From Verrucomicrobiota bacterium (GTDB lineage: Bacteria > Verrucomicrobiota > Verrucomicrobiia > Opitutales > Seribacteraceae), in NCBI GenBank assembly GCA_014382645.1, contig JACNJI010000332.1, forward strand, positions 1 through 11,604: DNA of 11,604 nt, in the 5' to 3' direction. The notes under the pieces are model-generated. The model searched no databases. It was not told where the DNA came from and saw only the letters and a list, made by a program, of their open reading frames with translations. Positions 1-5,863 of the stretch are shown in pieces. Made by a program: the position numbers and the translations under genes. Position 1 is the stretch's first letter. Every line of letters starts with the position of its first letter.

Positions 1-30
1 GGGGGGTGCCGGCTGATGCGGTGGGATGCC

Positions 31-82
31 CCCGCGTCCACTGGCTGGCCGCGTCGCCCCATTCGGGTCTCCTCGCAATGAC
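31..82 (-). repeat. Dispersed repeat copy A (GTCATTGCGAGGAG family)
   Basis: Read on the minus strand, this stretch begins GTCATTGCGAGGAG (69-82), continues through a CGACG block and ends in a CCAGTGGACGCGGG-like block. This is the layout of the CATTGCGAGGAG dispersed intergenic repeats known from many bacterial genomes. It aligns along its length with copy B about 20 bp away, including the shared ends near CCCGC and the CTCGCAA-GAC core on the plus strand. It lies outside any credible gene, downstream of hicA. The open frame running through it on the plus strand has no family resemblance and is taken as spurious. The repeat may extend to base 1. Confidence 0.6.
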
Positions 83-103
83 AATGCAAAAACTAGTGGC
101 CTT

Positions 104-159
104 CCCGCTCGTTCCGCTGGATTGTATCGTCGGGACTGGATGACCTTCCTCGCAAGGAC
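104..159 (-). repeat. Dispersed repeat copy B (GTCCTTGCGAGGA variant)
   Basis: On the minus strand it starts GTCCTTGCGAGGA (147-159), then has a CGACGATACAATCCAG block and a CGGAACGAGCGGG end. It is in the same orientation as copy A and similar in length (about 56 against 52 bp). Core differences from A are single substitutions plus a short insertion after the core. The CAATCCAG block is a hallmark of this repeat family as I recall it. Together with A it makes up the non-coding DNA between the window start and the hicA stop. Confidence 0.55.
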
Positions 160-210
160 AAAAGGCGCTGGGGAAGATACCTTTCGAGATCCACCGAAGT
201 TTAAACCTCC

Positions 211-405
211 TCAGGTTTTCGTTGGCGGCGGCACTTCCAAATCCTTGCATATCCGCTTAACCAGCAAGTCGCGAACCTCGTTGTGTCTGGGCACCGCCGA
301 CTTGCTTCGGTTGTCGGGTCGCCACCAAATCGAGTGCCTGCTACCTTCCCGCAGCAATTCGCAACTTTGCGAGGACAAGTAGCGAAGCAGTTCCTTCCGC
401 TTCAC
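211..405 (-). CDS. hicA: HicA-family mRNA interferase toxin
   Basis: A 64-residue protein with the HicA (YcfA-like) pattern: an N-terminal KELLRYLSSQSCELLREGS segment, the catalytic histidine at H24 in SRHSIWW, a conserved PRHNEV segment in the middle, and a C-terminal LVKRICKDLEVP helix. HicA toxins have a small double-stranded-RNA-binding-like fold and cleave mRNA when not bound by HicB. Length is normal for the family. The start is GTG at 405-403, inside the stop of hicB (GTGA overlap), so translation is probably coupled. Gene order is antitoxin first, the reverse of the classic hicAB arrangement but common. Family motifs are intact, so the toxin looks potentially active. Activity itself is inferred. 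Confidence 0.88.
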   Translation of the reverse strand: MKRKELLRYLSSQSCELLREGSRHSIWWRPDNRSKSAVPRHNEVRDLLVKRICKDLEVPPPTKT

Positions 406-614
406 GCGGGAAGGGCCACTTCCTCAAATTGTCCCGAGACACCATCCAGAGCATCCTTGGCATTCAGTTCCAAGATGTCTTTCAAGGCTTCTGAAAGGCT
501 AGTCAGCAATTCTTCTCGGCTTTTTTCCTGAGCATTGGCTCCGGGCACTTCCTTGACCCATCCAACCCACCAGTTACCGTCCTGCTGGACAATTGCCGTA
601 AAGTTAGCATTCAT
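402..614 (-). CDS. hicB: HicB-family antitoxin (short form)
   Basis: A 70-residue protein matching the partial RNase H-like fold of HicB antitoxins. It has an N-terminal strand (FTAIVQQDG), then WWVGWVKEVPGANAQEKSREE, which is the family's hallmark W-x-V-x-P-G-A-x-(T/A)-Q segment, followed by the SLSEALKDIL helix. The protein ends soon after, with no added ribbon-helix-helix or helix-turn-helix domain, so it is the short HicB type. Such proteins neutralise HicA by binding it. Whether this one also represses its promoter is unclear because no DNA-binding domain is visible. The ATG at 614-612 is the only good start. The upstream AGGT and TTGGG give only a weak ribosome site. It precedes hicA with a 4-base overlap. 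Confidence 0.87.
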   Translation of the reverse strand: MNANFTAIVQQDGNWWVGWVKEVPGANAQEKSREELLTSLSEALKDILELNAKDALDGVSGQFEEVALPA

Positions 615-674
615 CCCAACAACCTAACGTATCACCTTCCCGACGCAAGTTTTCCTTGTCCTTGAGGTCTCACC

Positions 675-688
675 CCTCCTTGCAATGA
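675..688 (-). repeat. Degenerate copy C of the TCATTGCGAGGA repeat core
   Basis: The minus strand reads TCATTGCAAGGAGG, one base away from the TCATTGCGAGGAG core of copy A. It is in the same orientation, in the 122-bp gap between the hicB start and the amidase stop. Sequence on the far side (about 640-674) matches A and B only loosely, so only the core is annotated. Confidence 0.4.
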
Positions 689-736
689 TTTCCCGGAGAC
701 GATAAGGGAATTCCAGGGTGTTAGGCCTTCGGCGCT

Positions 737-1516
737 TCAGTCGTATTTTGCGTGCAGGGTTTGTAGGGGGAATTGGCGCCCCGGGCAGACGGTGTGGTTG
801 AGGTCGATTTCCTTGTGGCCCGCGAAGGCGCACTTTTTCTCGAGAACGATGTTTTGCAAAAAGTCCATTAGCTCGTGAAAGGCCTCCATTTGCTTGGCGG
901 TGGGTTTTCTGTTCTGGAAATTGCCGACTAGGCAGATGCCGATGCCGTGGTCGTTGACCTCTGTCTTCTGTACATGCCCGCCCCTCTGCTGGTATGTCCA
1001 ACGCGAGCCTACTTCGACTTCGCCGTCACCCGAGTCCTTTCCCGAACCAATTACAAAATGATAGGCCAAGCCGTCGCGCAGGCGCTTCACCTCCTTGTGG
1101 TAATATTCGTACACGCGGGCGTTACCTTCCTCTATGCCGCTGTGGTGCGCCACGATCCACTTCCACTTCTTGTCTTCCACCACGATCGATTGGGTTTTGT
1201 CGACCACCTTTGCTAGGTGCTTGAACTTGGGCAGGCGGGTGGGAATAATAAGAGTTTGCCCGATGCGTATGAGATCCCCCGTCAGGTCGTTGGCATTCTG
1301 TATGCCCTTCACGGTAGTCTGAAACCGTAGGGCAAGGTGGCTGAGGGTGTCGCCCGGTTTTACCAAGTACTTCCTGCCGGCCAGTTGGTTGGCCATCGCC
1401 AGACCGGGCAAGCCGGCCGCCATGACAATGGCCATTCGTCCGAAGGATCGGCGAGACCACCTTGGACCGATCCTTAGAATTTCCGCGAAACGCGCTTGCG
1501 CCGAGTCACTCTTCAT
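737..1516 (-). CDS. Tat-exported LysM / N-acetylmuramoyl-L-alanine amidase (Amidase_2/PGRP type)
   Basis: A 259-residue cell-wall hydrolase. Residues about 21-43 read SRRSFGR, a hydrophobic stretch, then AMA; this fits a twin-arginine (Tat) signal peptide with cleavage near A42. Residues about 49-93 form one LysM peptidoglycan-binding domain (KYLVKPGDTLSHLALRF to GQTLIIP). Residues about 118-255 form an amidase_2/PGRP zinc amidase domain. The expected zinc ligands are visible: H124 in VAHHSG, H234 in AGHKEID and C244 in TVCPG; H153 (AYHF) is also conserved. Enzymes of this fold cut the bond between N-acetylmuramic acid and L-alanine in the periplasm. The ATG at 1516-1514 is the sensible start. 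It is divergent from the Fur-family gene and probably serves wall turnover or recycling. The family is secure; the physiological role is inferred. Confidence 0.88.
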   Translation of the reverse strand: MKSDSAQARFAEILRIGPRWSRRSFGRMAIVMAAGLPGLAMANQLAGRKYLVKPGDTLSHLALRFQTTVKGIQNANDLTGDLIRIGQTLIIPTRLPKFKHLAKVVDKTQSIVVEDKKWKWIVAHHSGIEEGNARVYEYYHKEVKRLRDGLAYHFVIGSGKDSGDGEVEVGSRWTYQQRGGHVQKTEVNDHGIGICLVGNFQNRKPTAKQMEAFHELMDFLQNIVLEKKCAFAGHKEIDLNHTVCPGRQFPLQTLHAKYD

Positions 1517-1582
1517 TTAGCTTCCATCCATGCATCCCGTGATAACTTTCTCACAACCGTTTCAATTGGTCAAATTGCTTTC
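1517..1582. promoter_or_regulatory. Divergent promoter region between amidase and Fur-family genes, with two inverted repeats
   Basis: This 66-bp, relatively AT-rich gap must carry the start signals of both flanking genes. It contains CAATT-GGTCA-AATTG (1563-1577), a perfect 5-5-5 inverted repeat just before the preferred GTG start of the regulator. It also contains GTGA-(8 nt)-TCAC (1539-1554), whose left part TGATAAC resembles a Fur-box half site. Either could be an autoregulatory operator. No convincing -35/-10 pair was found. Confidence 0.3.
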
Positions 1583-2035
1583 GTGACCGAATGCTCCCAT
1601 ACGCATCTTTTCGATGAGGCCGTAGCTACTTTGCGAACGGCGGGTTTGCGCATCACCGAGCAAAGGCGGTCCATCCTGCGCGTACTCGCGAAGGCGGACG
1701 GAACGCTTTCCGCCGAGGAAACCTTCGAGGCTCTAGATCCCGAGACTTGCGACGTAGTCACGGTTTACCGATGCCTGGAATCTTTTGAGAGGACCGGCAC
1801 CGTGCAGCGCGGGGTGCGCGAGAACGGGACCAAGGTGTACTGCCTCGCCCATGGGGCGGACCATCATCACCACCTCACCTGCCGATCCTGCGGTCGGACG
1901 GAGCGCCTCGACGTGTGCGTCGACGCCGACCTCGCCCAGCTTGCGGAGGAAAGAGGGTTTGTCGAGGTGTCGCATGTTCTTGAGGTGTTCGGCGTTTGCT
2001 CCGATTGTGCCCGGGGTGGGGGAGTCTCGTCGTGA
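1583..2035 (+). CDS. Fur-family metal-responsive transcriptional repressor (Fur or Zur type)
   Basis: A 150-residue protein with the standard Fur layout. Residues about 9-85 are the winged-helix DNA-binding domain (LRTAGLRITEQRRSILRVL, then VVTVYRCLESFERTG). Residues about 86-145 are the metal-binding dimerisation domain, with HHHH at 94-97 (regulatory metal), the structural-zinc pair C100/C103, H131, and the second pair C139/C142. All sites look intact. Members repress iron, zinc or peroxide genes when metal-loaded. GFVEVSHVLEVFGVCSDC and HHHHLTCRSCG lean toward Zur-like members, but Fur cannot be excluded. The GTG at 1583 gives the usual family length. An in-frame TTG at 1496 would overlap the divergent amidase gene. 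No clear Shine-Dalgarno precedes either. The stop overlaps the next gene's start by four bases. Confidence 0.85.
   Translation: MTECSHTHLFDEAVATLRTAGLRITEQRRSILRVLAKADGTLSAEETFEALDPETCDVVTVYRCLESFERTGTVQRGVRENGTKVYCLAHGADHHHHLTCRSCGRTERLDVCVDADLAQLAEERGFVEVSHVLEVFGVCSDCARGGGVSS
2018..2024 (+). promoter_or_regulatory. Ribosome binding site fixing the GTG start at 2032
   Basis: GGGGGAG ends 7 bases before GTG at 2032, an ideal spacing. From that codon the protein opens directly with a Sec signal peptide. The upstream in-frame TTG at 1996 lacks such a site and would put extra residues before the signal peptide. Confidence 0.6.
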
Positions 2036-5000
2036 AGGGGGCGGTTGCCTTTGTTTTTTCTTTTCTTTTCACCCTTGGCCTTCAAGCGGACGACAAGGGG
2101 GAAAAGCCGAACTCGACCTATGTCCGCTTTCATCTCGATTCCTTGCCTGCCGTCGGGAAAATCTCCCTCAGAGCCTCCTTTCAGTTGCACCATCCTCCAT
2201 GGGGGGCTTCGACAAATTTCGGAGACAAAGCGGTCTCTGAAAAATCCCACGACTTTACTGAAATCGGCCCGACGCCTTGGTATCGTCTCCAGGACATCCT
2301 GAACTTTTCGCGGTTTGGTCCGGCCCAAGTTTCCATGACTTTGCAGGTGTCCGGCGACGCCGAGGGCTCTACCGAGTTCGCCGTTGGAAAGCCCCCGCCC
2401 GTAACTATTTCCGCTCGCGAATTCCCCCGGGATGGACTCGGCCCTGCGGGAAAGGATTTGCTGGACGATCTTTCGGGCAAAGCTCCGAAGAAGCCCGACG
2501 GCCCCCCCGAACCTCTTACCCTTCGCATAGTACGAAAAATTTCCTGGAACGTACCCGACGGAAAAAAATATTCCCTCTCCACCGACCTGTCGCGGATCGA
2601 GACCTTGCGTGACCATGCCCGCAGAAATTATCGTCGAGCCCTTGAGGCAACCGGAGAAAGGCTGTTCCCGCTCATGCGGCCTCCCATGCTCACCACCCCC
2701 GCATGGTCTAGAGCCATTGGCCCTGCGGGCGACTACATGAAGAAGACCCTTCGCCTTCTCGGGTTCAATGCCGTGGATACCCACGATTCCATAAAATCCG
2801 CCCGCCTTTACGGTTGGACTACCACGGGAGCCCAGTACTGGCCGCCCTCTTTTCTTCCGCACGACGTGGACGCCGCCCGCAAACGGTACGATGCCCACTA
2901 CGAGGCGAGAGTTCCTTCGGCGCTCTCCGAGCGCGCCACGGCTACCGACGTCGTTACCTCCGTGTTCCAAGTCGCGGACGAGCCGGGCGAAATTCAAACC
3001 GAGGAATTGAGCACTCCCGCCTTTCGCTTTCGGAAAGGGAAGGACGGCATCGTCATATTCGTCGATGAATCCGGCGAGGGCATCCTCCGTACGAAAAGAA
3101 ATGATTACGCGGGTTACGTTCTCGAGGGGCTTATCGCCACCCGCGATGGGAAAATCACTTTCCATGCCGGACTGTCAGCCAAAGACCCCAAGACCGGCTT
3201 TTTCTGGACGGTTGGTCGATTGCGCCGAAACGCTCCCGAAAACGTCGCCGCCGGCAAGATTGGAACCGGTGGCTCGCACTATGTACGTAATGGGGCGAAC
3301 CTTTCAGGCGAGCCTCGCCTGTTTCGTCTGGTCCATGATGGTTCCGAGGCCGCCATATACTTGGACGAAAAGTCGATCAGTCACTTGAAGGACTTACCCG
3401 TGTCGGGCGGTTTTTCCATAAGCGGACCTCGCAAGAGTTTCTTTTCCTTGGTCTTGCGCCCCATGAGGAAGGAGGAGCGCCTGCGCCCGGTCCTGTCCGC
3501 GGATGGACCCGCCCGCAAAGACGTTCTGGCCGACATCGCGGACGATCTTTTGCTGGAGGAACCCGAACCCGATCCGAAGGAGGACGAACCCCGGGACTTG
3601 CGAGCCTCTATTGAAGCGAACTGGTTGATCGAGGGTGGCTCGGAGGAGGCTCGAATCGGTTTCCGGAAATGGCTGGCCGAGCGCAAGGTGAAGCCTACTC
3701 TCTTCGGGGCCACATCCCTGAACGACGTTTCCCCGCTCACTCTTCCACAGTTGGCCGAAACTCCCGAGGAAAAGCGTCTCTACTACTGGTCGCGCCGGTA
3801 TTCCGCATGGCGCACGCCCCGCATGTTCGCCTTGGCCTGCGAGGCCATAGGCAAAGTGTCTCCCAATCCCGACCTTCGTCGCTTCGTGGCCCTGAGCGGG
3901 CATGCCCTGTACTTCCCGAGTCGCATGCCTTTGGACATGTTCGAGCTAGCGAGCTATCCCGACGTCACGCCCGGCGTGAGCGACTGGATGAGCACGGGCA
4001 GCTGGCGCTGGGACAGCCATCAGGCGGTTGCCTTCTCGGTGGCGCCCTTCAATTCCGGGGCTCGCCGCCGGGGACAATCTCCCGCGAACTTTCCCATGAT
4101 GCACTGCGTGTGGCCCGAGGTGCTTCGGTCCTACGCCCAGCTCGGAAACAACTGCAAGCTCATCAGCTTCTACAACTACGGGCCTCACTACGCCGCCACC
4201 GAGGGCATGTGGTCGGAGGCCTCCGGCTCGCATCGCGCCGCCCATCTTCTGAATAATCGACTGTCCCAAGCGGACGACCTCGTCGGGGCAGGCATTCTCC
4301 GCCCGTCCCGCGTGGCCATGCTCTACTCCCGTTCCACCGAGTACTGGAATCCCGCTGCCACCTTCCCCGACAAGCGAGCCTCTTTCCTCGGGTTGTCCCA
4401 CGAGTACTTTCAACCGGAGCTCGTGACCGAGGAGCAAGTGGCGGCAGGGGACCTAGACCATTACGACGCCCTCTACGTTCTGGAAACCCACGTGTCGCAG
4501 GCGGCGTCCGAACGTATCCTGTCATGGACCAAGCGAGGCGGCCTGCTTTGGACTTGCGCCGATTCCTTCCTTCGCGACGAGTACGATACCCCTCGGGATT
4601 TCCTTGGCGAAAACTTCGGTCTGCAGCGACGCTTTGCGGATAAGCCCGCCAAGCGTACCGTTCGTCCTTCGGCTGCCGTTGCCTCGTTCATGCCCGTCCA
4701 CGGCGTGAAACCGGCAAAGCCCATCGGCGGACTGGTTTGGCCGGGGGCCGAGGTTCTCGCCAACTACGACGAAGGACTCTCGGCCTGGCTCGAAAAGGAT
4801 TATCATGACGGACGCGTGGTTTACCTAGGTCATCGAGCCGGTCTCGATTATACTCGTAAAGCCATCCGCCTTGGCGGCATGCGCACCATCTGGCCCGATT
4901 ACCCGCGAGCCTTTCTTACGCGTCCCCTCCATCAACGAAAGGTAGTTCGCGAACTCACGGTTTCGGAACCTATTGTCCTCGCCCATGCTCTCTCTTCTAA

Positions 5001-5847
5001 AGGCGGCGACGTGATCGTCCTTGCCAACATGCGCGCCGACGATCTTGAAAACCTCGAAGTTCGGCTTCGTTCTCCGGCCAAGCCGGTTTCCGTGCAAACC
5101 TTCGATGAAAATGGTAACCTCGTAGAGGTGCCCTTTACCCATGCCGATGGGATAGTACTCTTTACGGTGCCTCGGCTACCAAGTTTCCTTTCCGGCTGGA
5201 ACGAGATTGGTCAGCTTTACTTTGTTCGATCCAAACCCGCACCGTCCGACGATCGTTTGGGCAAACTGCGGGAGCAAACCGAGGCCGAACTCGGATCCGA
5301 TGATCCCGAGACCCTTGCGGTCGCTATTTGGCGGGCCGGTTTCTTTCCCGATTGGAAACTCGCGGGGAAGCTTCCGCCCCTCTTGACCCATGAGGACTGG
5401 CGAGTGCGAAGGGCGACTGCCGAGAGCCTGGGACGCCTAGCTCCCGATGGCGCGGGGTCGGCTATTGTCGCGGCCTTTGCCCAAGAAACGGACAATCATG
5501 CCAAGGCCGAGCAGTTGCACGCCCTAGCCCGCCTCGGAAGCGATAAGTTCGAAGCTTTTCACAAGCTGTTGACGGCAAGCCCCGATCCCTTTCTTCGGGA
5601 GGAAGCTCGTCTGGCCCATGCGGTCTTGCGCCCAGTGATTACTCCCAAAGCCTTGCCCGAGGAGCCTTATGCCAAGGCCATCGCCACCCGTTCACCGGAG
5701 TTGCTTCGAAAAGTTTTTCAGGATCGGGCGAAGTTGAACCCCGGCCAATTGACCCGGTTGCTCGCCCACCTTCCCGCTGCTTATCCCGTTCGCTTCGGTA
5801 ACGACTTGCAGGCTTGGTCGGACTATTTTTCCAAGTTGCCGAATTGA
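2032..5847 (+). CDS. Large secreted GH42-like multidomain protein with inserted beta-sandwich and HEAT-like C-terminus
   Basis: A 1271-residue protein. Residues 1-19 are a Sec signal peptide (MKGAVAFVFSFLFTLGLQA, cut before DD). About 20-190 is an N-terminal beta-rich region. A TIM-barrel part starts near 235 (TLRLLGFNAVDT) and reaches a VADEPGE motif (D316/E317) that could carry the acid/base. About 323-500 looks like an inserted concanavalin-like sandwich (LFRLVHDGSEAAIYLDEK at 430-447), followed by an acidic Pro/Glu/Asp linker (504-525). The barrel resumes (FRKWLAERKVKPTLFG) and reaches E724 and E729, candidate second carboxylates. About 757-905 resembles the glutamine-amidotransferase-like middle domain of A4 beta-galactosidases (RVAMLYSRSTEYWN). 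A beta domain follows near 975-1065, then HEAT-like helices at about 1085-1205. The domain calls come from reading the sequence, not a profile search. Substrate unknown; a glycosidase or glycan-binding role is inferred. It overlaps the Fur-family gene by GTGA and may be co-transcribed with it. Confidence 0.7.
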   Translation: MKGAVAFVFSFLFTLGLQADDKGEKPNSTYVRFHLDSLPAVGKISLRASFQLHHPPWGASTNFGDKAVSEKSHDFTEIGPTPWYRLQDILNFSRFGPAQVSMTLQVSGDAEGSTEFAVGKPPPVTISAREFPRDGLGPAGKDLLDDLSGKAPKKPDGPPEPLTLRIVRKISWNVPDGKKYSLSTDLSRIETLRDHARRNYRRALEATGERLFPLMRPPMLTTPAWSRAIGPAGDYMKKTLRLLGFNAVDTHDSIKSARLYGWTTTGAQYWPPSFLPHDVDAARKRYDAHYEARVPSALSERATATDVVTSVFQVADEPGEIQTEELSTPAFRFRKGKDGIVIFVDESGEGILRTKRNDYAGYVLEGLIATRDGKITFHAGLSAKDPKTGFFWTVGRLRRNAPENVAAGKIGTGGSHYVRNGANLSGEPRLFRLVHDGSEAAIYLDEKSISHLKDLPVSGGFSISGPRKSFFSLVLRPMRKEERLRPVLSADGPARKDVLADIADDLLLEEPEPDPKEDEPRDLRASIEANWLIEGGSEEARIGFRKWLAERKVKPTLFGATSLNDVSPLTLPQLAETPEEKRLYYWSRRYSAWRTPRMFALACEAIGKVSPNPDLRRFVALSGHALYFPSRMPLDMFELASYPDVTPGVSDWMSTGSWRWDSHQAVAFSVAPFNSGARRRGQSPANFPMMHCVWPEVLRSYAQLGNNCKLISFYNYGPHYAATEGMWSEASGSHRAAHLLNNRLSQADDLVGAGILRPSRVAMLYSRSTEYWNPAATFPDKRASFLGLSHEYFQPELVTEEQVAAGDLDHYDALYVLETHVSQAASERILSWTKRGGLLWTCADSFLRDEYDTPRDFLGENFGLQRRFADKPAKRTVRPSAAVASFMPVHGVKPAKPIGGLVWPGAEVLANYDEGLSAWLEKDYHDGRVVYLGHRAGLDYTRKAIRLGGMRTIWPDYPRAFLTRPLHQRKVVRELTVSEPIVLAHALSSKGGDVIVLANMRADDLENLEVRLRSPAKPVSVQTFDENGNLVEVPFTHADGIVLFTVPRLPSFLSGWNEIGQLYFVRSKPAPSDDRLGKLREQTEAELGSDDPETLAVAIWRAGFFPDWKLAGKLPPLLTHEDWRVRRATAESLGRLAPDGAGSAIVAAFAQETDNHAKAEQLHALARLGSDKFEAFHKLLTASPDPFLREEARLAHAVLRPVITPKALPEEPYAKAIATRSPELLRKVFQDRAKLNPGQLTRLLAHLPAAYPVRFGNDLQAWSDYFSKLPN

Positions 5848-5863
5848 TGTCCGGTTTGTCCGG

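Noticed and set aside
26..382. 118-codon plus-strand open frame across the left edge
   Set aside because: It crosses two intergenic repeats and runs antisense through hicA, has no recognisable motif, and its composition looks like a shadow of the repeats and hicA.
366..395. TTTGCGAGGACAAGTAGCGAAGCAG, similar to the dispersed repeat core in the opposite orientation
   Set aside because: It lies inside hicA and encodes residues that fit the HicA family well (LSSQSCELL region), so coding constraint explains it; a chance match is more likely than a repeat insertion.
1496..1582. Upstream TTG start for the Fur-family gene adding 29 residues
   Set aside because: It would overlap the divergent amidase start, has no ribosome site, and adds residues absent from typical Fur proteins; GTG at 1583 fits the family length.
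1867..3165. 432-codon minus-strand open frame antisense to the Fur gene and the start of the large gene
   Set aside because: It spans two well-supported plus-strand genes and shows no domain pattern; long antisense frames are common in G+C-rich coding DNA.
5848..5863. CCGG-TTTGT-CCGG between the convergent stops as a bidirectional terminator
   Set aside because: The stem is only four pairs and no T tract follows on either strand, so it is not a convincing intrinsic terminator.
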